Assembly: GCA_964639275.1 (NCBI GenBank)
Contig: CAZXCQ010000022.1
Location: 1-35,521, forward strand
Reading direction: 5' to 3'
Length of the DNA: 35,521 bases
DNA from: CAZXCQ01 sp964639275
GTDB taxonomy: Bacteria; Desulfobacterota; DSM-4660; Desulfatiglandales; Desulfatiglandaceae
Part shown: positions 25,186 through 34,234 of the stretch, piece after piece
Layout: each line of letters begins with the position of its first letter
Numbering within the stretch: position 1 is the first letter of the stretch
The notes under the pieces: model-generated
Database searches by the model: none
What the model saw: only the letters and a program-made list of their open reading frames with translations
What the model was told of the DNA's origin: nothing
Program-made: the position numbers and the translations under genes

Positions 25186-26679
25186 TCAGGAGGCCTTCCG
25201 CACCTTTTCTAAGGCCTCGGCTACGGCCTTATCCTCTTTCTCTATATCTTCCTGGGTCTTGGGTTTGACCGCCGGGGGTTTTTCCTCCAGACCATACTTC
25301 CATTTGAGAAACTGTGCCCCTGTCGTGGGATAAAGGGCACAGATGAGCAGATCATAGTCGTCTTTTATTAGATCTCCCGCCCTTTCCCGGACCCCATCCA
25401 GTTCTGGTTCGAGATAATCGGCGGCCCGGCCCGTTACGGGGGTTTCGCCCCGCTTGTAGTTCTTTAGGATTTTTTTCTGGACCTCCGGGTCAACCGGTAT
25501 GGGCGTCTTCCCATACAGGCCGTAGACCAGATCCTTTACCTCGTTTGTCACCATCTTATATCTCCCAAAGAGGACATTTAGGACGGCCTGCACCCCCACT
25601 ATCTGGCTGGTGGGTGTCACCAGGGGGGGCATACCCAGTTCTTTCCGGGTCACGGCAACCTCTTTGTATACCTCGGCCAGCCGATCCAGGGCCTTGGCCT
25701 CGGCAAGCTGACTGACGAGATTGGAGATCATACCGCCGGGCACCTGGTGGGCCAGTACTCCCGTATCGATTACGGACATCCTGTGTTTGGCCAGATAATC
25801 CCGATACTTTGGCGCAATGCTCTCCATATAATCGTCCAGTTCCAACAAAAGACCCAGGTCGAATCCAGGGTCGCGGATGGTCCCATAAAGCGTGGCCACT
25901 ATGGGTTCTACGGCCGGTTGAGAGGTCCTCAAGGCAAATGGGGCCAGGCAGGTATCCACAATGTCCACACCGGCCTTGATGGCCTCAAGATAGATCATGG
26001 AGGCCATACCGCTGGTATAGTGCGTGTGTAAGTGTATTGGAATCGTGAGCTGTCTCTTGAGGGCGGTGATAATCTTGGCGATATCAAATGGGGCCATAAT
26101 TCCGGCCATATCCTTGAGGCAAAGCGTATCCGCACCCATGGCCTCTATCTCTTTGGCCTTGTCCAGATAATACTCCAGATTGAACACATCACCCCCCATC
26201 CGCCTCTCTGTCAGAGAATAGCAGATAGTCCCCTGAAAATGCCTTTCATTGGCCTTGATTCTCTCAACAACCGTCTGAAAATTGCGAAAATCATTCAGGG
26301 CATCAAAGACCCTGAAAACATCAATACCCGCCTCGCAGGCCTTATCCACAAACAAGCGGGCCACGTCGTCTGCGTAGTTTCTATATCCCACCAGGTTCTG
26401 CCCTCTGAGGAGCATGGAAAAGGGGGTCTTCTTGATATGTTTCTTTAGGGTCCGAATGCGGTCAAAGGGGTCTTCGGCCAAAAAACGATGCATGCTGTCA
26501 AAAGTTGCCCCCCCCCATACCTCCATGGCCCAGAAACCAACGCTATCCATCTTCTCGGCAATGGGGAGCATGTCCTCGGTCCTCATCCTCGTCGCCAGCA
26601 ATGACTGATGGCCGTCCCTAAAGGTATTGTCCTGAATCTTAAGGGGATTCTTCGGTCCCTCTTCCAGAAAATTGTCCAT
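25186..26679 (-). CDS. Carboxyltransferase subunit: pyruvate carboxylase B / oxaloacetate decarboxylase alpha, without biotin domain
   Basis: 497 residues forming the conserved TIM-barrel carboxyltransferase: QDNTFRDGHQSLLATRM near the start, the carbamylated-lysine motif TLCLKDMAG (Lys189), and metal-binding HLHTH (216-220). The second domain has HQVPGGMISNLVSQL. The C-terminus ends in a charged helix with no MKM biotin-attachment motif, so a separate biotin carrier is needed. Possible roles are pyruvate carboxylation with a separate AccC-like subunit, oxaloacetate decarboxylation with a Na+ pump, or methylmalonyl transcarboxylation. None of the partner genes is present here. It is convergent with the amidase, 8 bases apart. 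Confidence 0.9.
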   Translation of the reverse strand: MDNFLEEGPKNPLKIQDNTFRDGHQSLLATRMRTEDMLPIAEKMDSVGFWAMEVWGGATFDSMHRFLAEDPFDRIRTLKKHIKKTPFSMLLRGQNLVGYRNYADDVARLFVDKACEAGIDVFRVFDALNDFRNFQTVVERIKANERHFQGTICYSLTERRMGGDVFNLEYYLDKAKEIEAMGADTLCLKDMAGIMAPFDIAKIITALKRQLTIPIHLHTHYTSGMASMIYLEAIKAGVDIVDTCLAPFALRTSQPAVEPIVATLYGTIRDPGFDLGLLLELDDYMESIAPKYRDYLAKHRMSVIDTGVLAHQVPGGMISNLVSQLAEAKALDRLAEVYKEVAVTRKELGMPPLVTPTSQIVGVQAVLNVLFGRYKMVTNEVKDLVYGLYGKTPIPVDPEVQKKILKNYKRGETPVTGRAADYLEPELDGVRERAGDLIKDDYDLLICALYPTTGAQFLKWKYGLEEKPPAVKPKTQEDIEKEDKAVAEALEKVRKAS

Positions 26680-26801
26680 CTCAAACCTCCGTGATCTTAG
26701 TGACAGACTGTCTTTATGTCTCCTTCAGAATCTGTGGGGGAATATAGGGCAATAAGCAGGCGGGGGTCAAGAAAATTCATTGACACCTTTAGGCAAAGAG
26801 A

Positions 26802-27698
26802 TCAGAGTGCCCTCATCCACTCCGGTCTGAGACCGATATCTCCTTTGAGGGCGCTGTCGATCTCGTCAAGGGCCTGTTGTTTTCCCTTTGGGAGCCGCGC
26901 CCGAATGGGGAGATAGTTGGAGGCATGGTTTGAAAAAAAGAGTCCCCGGCTCAGGTGGGTGTGAGCGATCATCTCTCTCAATTCCAAAAGGAGTTCCTTT
27001 TCGGCGGGGAGCACAAACTCCCCTTTTCTGAAGTCTTCATGGAGGGGGGTCCCCGGGATGAGCATGACCGTCAGTGCCCCCACATAGTTCGGATCCATGG
27101 CGCTGAGGAGTTCTCCGGTTGCCCTGGCATGCCTCAGCGATCCTTCCTTGCCGGCGACTCCCAGGAGGACCGTGACCGAAAGCTTGATGCCGGCCTCCCT
27201 GACCTTTCTTCCCATTTTGATCAGGTTTTGTGCACTGGCCCCTTTGCAGATCCTTTTTAGAAGCTGATCATCCCCTGTCTCCACACCCAGGTAAAGGATA
27301 CCCAGGCCGTTCTTTCTCAGTTCAATCAGCTCCTCGAGGGACTTCATCCGGATGCTCTTTGCATTTGCATAGGCCCCCACCCTCCGGACCCACGGGAGAT
27401 GCTCCCTGATGCGATCGAGAATCCACATGAATCTCTTCTGGGGGATGATAAGGGCATCGCCGTCCATAAGGAATACCCTCTCCTGCCGCTTCATATATCT
27501 GGATGCAAATAGAATATCGCTCAGGATGATGTCGTTGTCCTTGATCCTGAATCTCTTGTCCTTGTATGTCCCGCAAAACGTACATTTGTTATGGGAACAC
27601 CCGAGGGTAACCTGGAGCAAGATGCTAAAGGCCTCGCTTGGCGGCCTGATACAGGTGCCCTCGTAATGCATCCCTTCGTCATCTATTGCATATTCCAT
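26802..27698 (-). CDS. Radical SAM protein
   Basis: 298 residues from the ATG at 27698, which has GAGGAG 9 bases upstream; longer in-frame starts at 27707 and 27758 exist but are less well placed. The cluster motif reads CSHNKCTFC (C-x4-C-x2-C instead of the classical C-x3-C-x2-C), a form seen in this HemN/Elp3-like branch (LQVTLGCSHNKCTFCG). Also seen are FLMDGDALIIP, ILYLGVETGDDQLLKRI and a conserved late MLIPGTPLHEDF. The product reaction is unknown. No peptide substrate gene or maturase partner is adjacent. Confidence 0.88.
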   Translation of the reverse strand: MEYAIDDEGMHYEGTCIRPPSEAFSILLQVTLGCSHNKCTFCGTYKDKRFRIKDNDIILSDILFASRYMKRQERVFLMDGDALIIPQKRFMWILDRIREHLPWVRRVGAYANAKSIRMKSLEELIELRKNGLGILYLGVETGDDQLLKRICKGASAQNLIKMGRKVREAGIKLSVTVLLGVAGKEGSLRHARATGELLSAMDPNYVGALTVMLIPGTPLHEDFRKGEFVLPAEKELLLELREMIAHTHLSRGLFFSNHASNYLPIRARLPKGKQQALDEIDSALKGDIGLRPEWMRAL

Positions 27699-28208
27699 GG
27701 ATTTCATCTCCTCATCAGTCAAGAGCCTGATCGCCCACCTACACCTCCGGGAAGACACCCTTGACGGCCCGATCTATTCTCTCTCAATGTTAGCATTTTA
27801 GATCACTTTTCAAGGAAAATCTAGAAAATGGCGTAATAGTTCAAAAAGTCGCAGGGTTAACTTCCTCAGAAGACACTTGCCCCGTTTTTTTGGAAAAATA
27901 CCCTTCAATTTCATTGAGATAGCAAACCCTACCAGAATCCTTGCCCTGCATGATATCAAATATCAAGAAGACCATAGTCATGTCGTCTCTTTTCAGGCTT
28001 GAAATCATCCGTTTCGATGTCATTTACAAGGCTGATTTCTCTTGACATGAGCTGTTTTTTCTCATTTCATTAGTTTAAGATCTCACGCCAGTCTCTTAAC
28101 CTCTATTTAGGAGGTTACCCACCGTGGAGAAATACGTTAAGGTCTGCAAGCCTTGCTCCTGACAGGCGATACCCTGAAAGTCCAAGATTTCTTGGGAATG
28201 GAAAGAGA
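27699..28208. other. Intergenic region and structured leader of the cyclase gene
   Basis: No convincing gene. A minus-strand 60-codon frame (27841-28023) lacks a ribosome-binding site. Toward the cyclase gene: TTGACA at 28042-28047 as possible -35; an inverted repeat ATGAG-N9-CTCAT (28047-28065) as possible operator; a perfect 7-bp hairpin TAACCTC-TATTTAG-GAGGTTA (28097-28117); and CCAAG-ATTT-CTTGG (28182-28195) directly before the ribosome-binding site. Confidence 0.4.
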
Positions 28209-31200
28209 ATGAGATGCCCGAAATGCCAATATGATAATCCCGAGGGCAAGAAGTTCTGCCGAAAATGCGGCGCCGAGCTCTCATTGACTTGTCCGCAATG
28301 TGGTGCCGAAATCCTATCGGACGACCGCTTTTGCGGGGATTGCGGCCGGGACCTGCAAAAACCCCAAGAATCCTCTGCCATCGACTACAATCAGCCCGAA
28401 TCCTACACCCCCAGACACCTGGCCGACAAGATCCTCACCACACGAAGTTCCATGGAAGGGGAGCGGAAGCTGGTGACGGTGCTGTTTGCGGACGTGGCTG
28501 ATTTTACTTCCATGTCTGAGAAGCTGGACCCGGAGGAAGTCCATGAGATCATGGACGGCTGCTTTCGGATCCTGATGGACGAGATTCATAAATATGAAGG
28601 GACCATCAACCAGTTCACTGGCGACGGGGTGATGGCGCTCTTTGGTGCGCCCGTGGCCCATGAAGACCATGCACAAAGGGCGTGCCGTGCCGCCTTATCT
28701 GTTCAAAAAACCCTCGGGGAATATGGAGATAGGGTGAGGAAGGACTATGGCGTTGCCTTCAAGATGCGCATGGGCCTCAATTCAGGCCCCGTAATCGTGG
28801 GCGCCATCGGCGATGACCTGCGGATGGATTACACTGCCGTGGGGGACACCACAAACCTGGCCTCCAGGATGGAGGGCCTGTCCCCTCCAGGGGGAGTTAT
28901 GGTCTCCCGGAACACGTACAGGCTGGCGAAGGATTACTTTGAGTTTCACCCCCTGGGAAAGATCAAGGTGAAGGGAAAGGAGGAACCCCAGGAGGCCTTT
29001 GAGTTGATCAGAACCGGGGAGGTGGAGACCCGGATCGGGGCCTCGGTGGCCAGGGGGCTGACGCGGTTTGTGGGCCGGAGGAACTCCATGGCCGGCCTTA
29101 TGGAGGCCTATGAAAAGGCCAAGGCAGGTTCTGGACAGGTGGTGGGGGTGGTTGGTGAGGCCGGTGTGGGAAAGTCCAGGCTCCTTCTGGAGTTCAGAAA
29201 AGGCCTGCCTCAGAAGGCGTTTTCGTATCTTGAAGGGCGATGCCTTCAGTATGGCGGGGCCATGGCCTACCTGCCCCTGCTGGATATCCTGAGGTCCTGT
29301 CTCGATATCAGGGAGGGGGATCGGGAAAGGATCATCAAGAAAAAGATCGCGGAAAAGACCGTCGGTCTTGATTCCAAGCTGAGCGGAACGGTCCCACCCT
29401 TCCAGGAGCTTTTGTCCCTCAAAGTGGATGATGAGGCCTATCTCAGGCTGGAGCCCCAGCAGAGGAGGCAGAGGACCTTCGAGTCCATCCGGGACCTGCT
29501 GATCCGCAAGAGCCAGGAGACGGTCCTGGTGATGGCGATTGAGGATTTGCACTGGATCGACAGGACATCGGAGGATTTTCTGGATTATCTGATCGGGTGG
29601 CTCGCCAATGCCCATATCCTGCTGATTCTTCTCTACCGGCCGGAATATAACCATCCATGGGGCAGCAAATCCTATTACAACCGAATCGGGGTCGACCAGC
29701 TCACCATCCAGTCGAGCGGCGAACTGGTCCAGGCGGTCCTCGAAGGGACCGAGGTCGAAGCGGAACTGAAAGAGTTGATCCTGAGTCGTGCTGCCGGCAA
29801 TCCCCTGTTCATGGAAGAGTTCACCCACAGCCTGCTGGAAAACGGCTCCATTGAAAGACGGGAAAACCGCTATGTCCTGAACAGAGAGCCCTCTGATATC
29901 CAGGTCCCTGATACGATCCAGGGGATCATTGCGGCGCGCATCGACCGTCTGGAGGAGAGCCTGAAGAGGATTATGCAGGTGGCCTCGGTGATCGGGAGGG
30001 AGTTTGCCTTTCGGATCCTTCAGACCATCACCGGGATGAGGGAGGAGTTAAAGTCTCATCTCCTGAACCTCCAGGGGTTGGAGTTTATCCATGAGAAGGC
30101 CCTTTTCCCCGAGCTGGAGTACATCTTCAAACATGCCCTGACCCAGGAGGTGGCCTACAACAGCCTGCTGGTCCAGCGGAGAAAGGAGATCCATGGAAAG
30201 ATCGGGCGGGCCATGGAGGAGATCTACCCCGAGAGGCGGGAGGAGCTCTGTGAGATCCTGGCCCATCACTATGTGCTGAGCGGCAATCGCGAGAAGGCCG
30301 TGGAATACCTTGACCTGGCCAACCAGAGGGCAACCGATAAGGACGCGGCACTGGAGGCCAAGGCCTATTTCGACCGGGCCATGAAGATCCTCGAGGATCT
30401 ACCCGAAACCCGGACTAATCAGGCGCGGCGGATTACACTTCTGACCAATCAGTCCAACCTTCATCAACGCCTGTCCAAAATGTCGGAGTACTACGATTTA
30501 TTGACACGTTATGAGCCCGTGGCCAGGGGGTTGGGGGACCAGGCAATATTGGGACGGTTCTATGGAAGACTGGGGGTGTGCGAATGGTGGTTCGGTCGCC
30601 TGGATCAAGCCATTGAGAGATCCGGTAAGGCCTGCGAGCTCTTGGAGACCATGGAAAAGCCCCAGGAGTTAGGCCTTGTGAATCTGGGATTACAGTGGGC
30701 CCACCTGTACCGGGGAGACTTCGGCGGGGTGCTGGTCTTGAAAGAGACCATTCTTCGCCTCCTGGCCGAGCACCCTTATCCCCGCGCGGAAGGGTTGGCC
30801 TTTATCGGGGCCTCCTGGGCCTGTTTTTTTAAGGGACGCTGGGAGCAGGCTGTGGAGGAGGGAGAGAACGGGTTGCGCGTCGGTGAGAAGTACGAAATGA
30901 ACCACATCGTCTCTTTCGCGGCGTTTGCTCTCTCGAATGCCTATACCTTGCGAGGCGATTTGAGCAGAGCCATTGAATATGCGGAATTGGGAATCCAAAA
31001 GGCGACGACGGTAGCCGAAAGGCTTTGGGCACAATCGGGCCTTCAATGGGCACACGCCCGGATCGGAGATCCTGCCATAGGGGTGGAACTCGGGAAAAGT
31101 CTTGCCCCCATGTATCGCGCAGCGCACTTCGTTCCCGGCGAGACCTTCACATTGATAAACACTGCCGAGGGAATCCTCCGATGTGGAGACAGGAACGATG

Positions 31201-31541
31201 CAGCCAAGAAGTGCCGGGAAGGGCTGAAACTTGCGCAAAGGTCAGGAATGAAGTTCGCCATCGGCCATGGGCACCGGCTTTTGGGTGAAACGTCCCTGGA
31301 AGTGAATCCCGACGAGGCCCACGACCACTTCACCAAATCGATGACCGTGTTTGAAGAGATCGGAGCGGAAAACGAACTGGCACTCGCCTACTCTGGATAT
31401 GGGCGGCTCCACAAGAAGCAAGGCGACATCCCGCAGGCCCGGGAATACCTGACCAGGGCCCTGGAGATCCTCGAGCGGCTGGGCACCCTCATCGAGCCGG
31501 ACAGGGTCAGGAAAGAGCTGGATGACCTGCGCCGGGGGTAG
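28209..31541 (+). CDS. Zinc-ribbon / class III adenylate cyclase / ATPase / TPR signalling protein
   Basis: 1110 residues, soluble. Residues 1-45 form two zinc ribbons (CPKC...CRKC, CPQC...CGDC). Residues ~78-255 are a class III nucleotide cyclase (LVTVLFADVADFTSM and FTGDGVMALFGAP provide the two metal-binding Asp; YTAVGDTTNLASRMEG follows). From ~275 a STAND/AAA-type ATPase has Walker A GEAGVGKSR near 316 and Walker B VLVMAIEDLHWID near 438. From ~690 to the end, helical TPR repeats (KAVEYLDLANQRATDKDAAL, DIPQAREYLTRALEILER). Such proteins occur in many bacteria and probably make cAMP in response to a ligand or protein bound by the repeats. No cAMP receptor gene is adjacent. A start with GGAAAG upstream and a structured leader is seen. 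Confidence 0.92.
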   Translation: MRCPKCQYDNPEGKKFCRKCGAELSLTCPQCGAEILSDDRFCGDCGRDLQKPQESSAIDYNQPESYTPRHLADKILTTRSSMEGERKLVTVLFADVADFTSMSEKLDPEEVHEIMDGCFRILMDEIHKYEGTINQFTGDGVMALFGAPVAHEDHAQRACRAALSVQKTLGEYGDRVRKDYGVAFKMRMGLNSGPVIVGAIGDDLRMDYTAVGDTTNLASRMEGLSPPGGVMVSRNTYRLAKDYFEFHPLGKIKVKGKEEPQEAFELIRTGEVETRIGASVARGLTRFVGRRNSMAGLMEAYEKAKAGSGQVVGVVGEAGVGKSRLLLEFRKGLPQKAFSYLEGRCLQYGGAMAYLPLLDILRSCLDIREGDRERIIKKKIAEKTVGLDSKLSGTVPPFQELLSLKVDDEAYLRLEPQQRRQRTFESIRDLLIRKSQETVLVMAIEDLHWIDRTSEDFLDYLIGWLANAHILLILLYRPEYNHPWGSKSYYNRIGVDQLTIQSSGELVQAVLEGTEVEAELKELILSRAAGNPLFMEEFTHSLLENGSIERRENRYVLNREPSDIQVPDTIQGIIAARIDRLEESLKRIMQVASVIGREFAFRILQTITGMREELKSHLLNLQGLEFIHEKALFPELEYIFKHALTQEVAYNSLLVQRRKEIHGKIGRAMEEIYPERREELCEILAHHYVLSGNREKAVEYLDLANQRATDKDAALEAKAYFDRAMKILEDLPETRTNQARRITLLTNQSNLHQRLSKMSEYYDLLTRYEPVARGLGDQAILGRFYGRLGVCEWWFGRLDQAIERSGKACELLETMEKPQELGLVNLGLQWAHLYRGDFGGVLVLKETILRLLAEHPYPRAEGLAFIGASWACFFKGRWEQAVEEGENGLRVGEKYEMNHIVSFAAFALSNAYTLRGDLSRAIEYAELGIQKATTVAERLWAQSGLQWAHARIGDPAIGVELGKSLAPMYRAAHFVPGETFTLINTAEGILRCGDRNDAAKKCREGLKLAQRSGMKFAIGHGHRLLGETSLEVNPDEAHDHFTKSMTVFEEIGAENELALAYSGYGRLHKKQGDIPQAREYLTRALEILERLGTLIEPDRVRKELDDLRRG

Positions 31542-31596
31542 GGGGAAAGGGCAGAATTTTCTCTATTTGCAGATTAATTATGCTGAGACCTCTGAA

Positions 31597-31613
31597 AATA
31601 GGTAACACCTATT
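31597..31613. promoter_or_regulatory. Perfect 7-bp palindrome, possible operator
   Basis: AATAGGT-AAC-ACCTATT lies in the 208-base gap between the convergent cyclase and hydroxyacid dehydrogenase genes. It is symmetrical enough to be a transcription-factor site or a small hairpin. Being between two gene ends, a 3'-end hairpin is as likely as an operator. Nothing else was recognised in this gap. Confidence 0.25.
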
Positions 31614-31749
31614 CACTCCCTGAATCAAACAAAATAAACCCCGTCCCTTTTATTCAGCATTTTGCACCGGAATGCTTATGATGTATGCAACATAGATATC
31701 TTGGTCAGCACATTGATTCTCCGCAGCTTAAGACAAAGAGCACCAATGC

Positions 31750-32706
31750 TTATGGATTTATAATGTAAGGGCAATCATAACCTTTAAGGACATCTACAAC
31801 ATTTTGAGCGGATAGCTTCTCGGTTTTCTCAATCGTTTCCTTTGTAAAAGCAGAGATATGCGGGGTTACGATGAAATTTTTTAACGCCAGCAACCTTTTT
31901 TCTTTTAGGGGCTCTTCTTTCAGCACATCGAAGGCTGCGCCTGTGATTTTTCCTGACTTTAGTGCATCGTAAAGCGCACTTTCGTCAACAATTCCCCCTC
32001 TTGCCGTGTTGATCAGAAAAGCTGTTGGTTGCATCACTTCAAACTGATCCGCCCCGATAAGACCTTCAGTTTCAGGGGTCAGGGGGACGTGAATCGAGAC
32101 AAAATCAGACTGCCGAAGGAGTTGGTTCAAAGACACCAGTTTTATCTTTTTTTCACGAACGAACGTCTCATCAGGAAATCTCTTGGTTGCCAGAATCTCC
32201 ATATTGAATCCGGTAGCCCTCAGGGCGACGCGTTTACCGATTTGACCTAATCCGATAAGCCCTAACGTTTTATTGCATAGCTCTGCTCCAATAATGAGGG
32301 GCCATTTGTCTTCCTTTACTTGATCAAGAGCAAAAGGTATTCTTCTGGCAATCGCCAGCATCAAAGCAAAGGTCATATCAGCAACCGCATCTGAGTTGAC
32401 TCCAGGAGTATTGGTAACCACAATTCCTTTTTCTGTAGCGGCCTTCACATCGATGTTATCAACCCCGGTACCAAACATGGATATGACTTTTAGCTCATCT
32501 GAAGCGCCAATTACCTTCGCGGTTACCTGATCAAGTCCGGACAGCAGGGCGTCGATGCCCCCTATAAGCTCGATGAGTTCATCTTCAGTTAATTTTCTTC
32601 CCCTATGGGGGTTAGGAACGACCTCAATATCATTTCTTCTGAAAATGTCGAATGCTTGATCAGAAAGATGCCCAAACATCCTGGCCGTCACAAGGACATT
32701 GTGCAT
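31750..32706 (-). CDS. D-2-hydroxyacid dehydrogenase (phosphoglycerate dehydrogenase-like)
   Basis: 318 residues from the ATG at 32706 (MHNVLVTARMFG), which follows AAAGGGA at 5 bases; an upstream in-frame start at 32748 would overlap the end of the previous gene. The NAD-binding fold shows LGLIGLGQIGKRVA; the catalytic Arg is in NTARGGIVDE, the Glu follows in the VLKEEPL region and the His is in VTPHIS. It lacks the C-terminal ACT domain of biosynthetic SerA, so a catabolic D-hydroxyacid dehydrogenase is more likely. It is the third gene after dctP and a Gfo/Idh/MocA dehydrogenase, 26 bases downstream of the latter, consistent with one pathway for a sugar acid or polyol. Confidence 0.88.
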   Translation of the reverse strand: MHNVLVTARMFGHLSDQAFDIFRRNDIEVVPNPHRGRKLTEDELIELIGGIDALLSGLDQVTAKVIGASDELKVISMFGTGVDNIDVKAATEKGIVVTNTPGVNSDAVADMTFALMLAIARRIPFALDQVKEDKWPLIIGAELCNKTLGLIGLGQIGKRVALRATGFNMEILATKRFPDETFVREKKIKLVSLNQLLRQSDFVSIHVPLTPETEGLIGADQFEVMQPTAFLINTARGGIVDESALYDALKSGKITGAAFDVLKEEPLKEKRLLALKNFIVTPHISAFTKETIEKTEKLSAQNVVDVLKGYDCPYIINP

Positions 32707-32732
32707 TTTATTCCCTTTTTCGTTAACCTGTT

Positions 32733-33812
32733 TTACAATGTAGAACAAAGCCCCGCAGAAGCCTCTGCCCGGTCGGCTTTCACAGGGGGACCTTGTTCTT
32801 CAACCAGGATACTCCGGCCCTCATCCATCGAACGGTAGGCTGCAAGGACAACCCTGATATTTTTCTTTGCTTCCTCTCCGTCCACCGCAGGTCTCTTTTT
32901 TTCTTTTATGCATTGAAGGAAATGATTGATTTCCGCCAAATAGCAATTGTTTATTTCAACCGTATGGGTTTCCCATTCCTCATTGACAAGCAATTTGATA
33001 TCCGCCGATCTAATGGAGGCCCATATGGAGCCATCCGTCATAATAGCGCCTCTATCCCCGTAGATCTCAATACCGTTTCTCGCATAAGGAAGCGCCCCAC
33101 TCGTCGTGACTGCACCGTAGGCGCCATTTTTGAATTTTAAGACAGCTGACACCGTATCTTCACCGGTGCAGTCAATAAATAGATTTTGGCTGAATGCACT
33201 GACCTCTTTAATGTCGTCATCCAGAATATAGCGCAACGCATCGATTGCGTGAATTCCCATATCAAATAGGACACCACCGCCGCCGATTGAGCGATTGAGG
33301 CGGAATTGATCGGGTGTAAATTGATCACCCTGATTTTTCTTGAAAGATGTAATAATCTCGGCTCTGGCAAGACCCACTGTGCCGATTCGGCCGTTTGCAA
33401 TCAATTCCTTAACGGCTTGATGAATTCTATGAAAACGCATATTGTGGCCGATCATCAAAACGACATTGTTTTTCTTAGCGGCAATGATCATTTGGTCACA
33501 TTCTTCAATGATCGGGGCCATCGGTTTTTCACAGAAAACATGCTTACCATATTGGGCTGCCAACACGGTATGCCCGCAGTGAAGAAAGGTGGGTGAGGCA
33601 ATGTACACAACATCGATTTCCTTGTCATTACACAGCGCTTCGGCCGAATCGTAGAATTTAGGGACTTCGTGCTTGTTGGCAAATGCTTGGGCTTTTGTCT
33701 TGTCTCTGGCCATAATGGCCCACAGACGCGACTCTTTTGATTGTTTTATGGCGGGTGCGAAGACATTGTCTGCAAATCTCCCAGCCCCGATAACGCCCCA
33801 TTTATATTCCAT
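32733..33812 (-). CDS. Gfo/Idh/MocA family oxidoreductase
   Basis: 359 residues. N-terminal NAD(P)-binding GVIGAGRFADNVFAP, the conserved EKPMAPIIEECDQM motif with the catalytic-region Lys, and a C-terminal alpha/beta substrate domain (GGGVLFDMGIHAIDALRYI) with a His at the usual position. The family oxidises sugars, inositols and related polyols; the exact substrate is not readable. AGGAG lies 9 bases before the ATG. Neighbours are the TRAP receptor upstream and the hydroxyacid dehydrogenase downstream, so uptake followed by two oxidations of the same compound is a reasonable inference. The last 30 residues are variable. Confidence 0.9.
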   Translation of the reverse strand: MEYKWGVIGAGRFADNVFAPAIKQSKESRLWAIMARDKTKAQAFANKHEVPKFYDSAEALCNDKEIDVVYIASPTFLHCGHTVLAAQYGKHVFCEKPMAPIIEECDQMIIAAKKNNVVLMIGHNMRFHRIHQAVKELIANGRIGTVGLARAEIITSFKKNQGDQFTPDQFRLNRSIGGGGVLFDMGIHAIDALRYILDDDIKEVSAFSQNLFIDCTGEDTVSAVLKFKNGAYGAVTTSGALPYARNGIEIYGDRGAIMTDGSIWASIRSADIKLLVNEEWETHTVEINNCYLAEINHFLQCIKEKKRPAVDGEEAKKNIRVVLAAYRSMDEGRSILVEEQGPPVKADRAEASAGLCSTL

Positions 33813-33917
33813 GGCCTTCTCCTGCCTACGACGATTTTTTCCTCTAAAGTTTAGGATTCACGCTTTCATGTCCTTGATTTTGAGACTATCGAATATTGTT
33901 ATGACTCATTGATGAGC

Positions 33918-33973
33918 AGGGATGATAAGGGAATGGAGTCTGATAGACTCCTTCCCTTATTACTATCATCCCT
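33918..33973. repeat. Long imperfect hairpin between dctP and the Gfo/Idh/MocA gene
   Basis: AGGGATGAT (33918-33926) pairs with ATCATCCCT (33965-33973), and further in AAGGGAA and TGGAGTC pair with GACTCC and TTCCCTT around the loop TGATA (33941-33945). There is one bulge on each side. The structure is strong in both strands. It may end the dctP transcript or lower expression of the downstream genes. Confidence 0.6.
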
Positions 33974-34039
33974 TTAAACGATATTTGTCTCTCGTTTTTT
34001 AAAGTGTTGATGGTCTCGCAAAAAGTCTCCAGGGCTGTT

Positions 34040-34154
34040 ACTCCCGCGTGGCCTGTCCCCACGAAGGCGGGGAGCGGGAGTCCAGAAGTGGATGATTCAC
34101 CTGGATTCCCGCCCTTCGGCCACGAGCCCAGAGCCGAATGGCTTTTGCGGGAAT
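34040..34154. repeat. Two adjacent G/C-rich hairpins of a dispersed intergenic repeat type
   Basis: First: ACTCCCGC (34040-34047) with GCGGGAGT (34074-34081) and inner CCCC/GGGG. Second: ATTCCCGC (34105-34112) with GCGGGAAT (34147-34154) and inner TTCGGC/GCCGAA. The sequence pattern (GGATTCCCGC...GCGGGAATGACG) is a repeat type I recognise from many proteobacterial genomes. It lies just after dctP and may act as a 3'-end structure. Confidence 0.65.
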
Positions 34155-34234
34155 GACGAAAAGAGGTGATTTCTGCCTTTTTACGAATTCATCGCGTGTT
34201 GGAATTGGACAATCATGTTCATCAGACAATATTC

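Noticed and set aside
27841..28023. Possible 60-residue minus-strand protein
   Set aside because: No ribosome-binding site, no recognisable motif, and it lies in the upstream region of the cyclase gene. Could be revisited if conserved.
28782..29828. 348-codon minus-strand frame inside the cyclase gene
   Set aside because: Low-complexity, Pro/Leu/Gly-rich translation typical of the complement of a real gene; no start signal.
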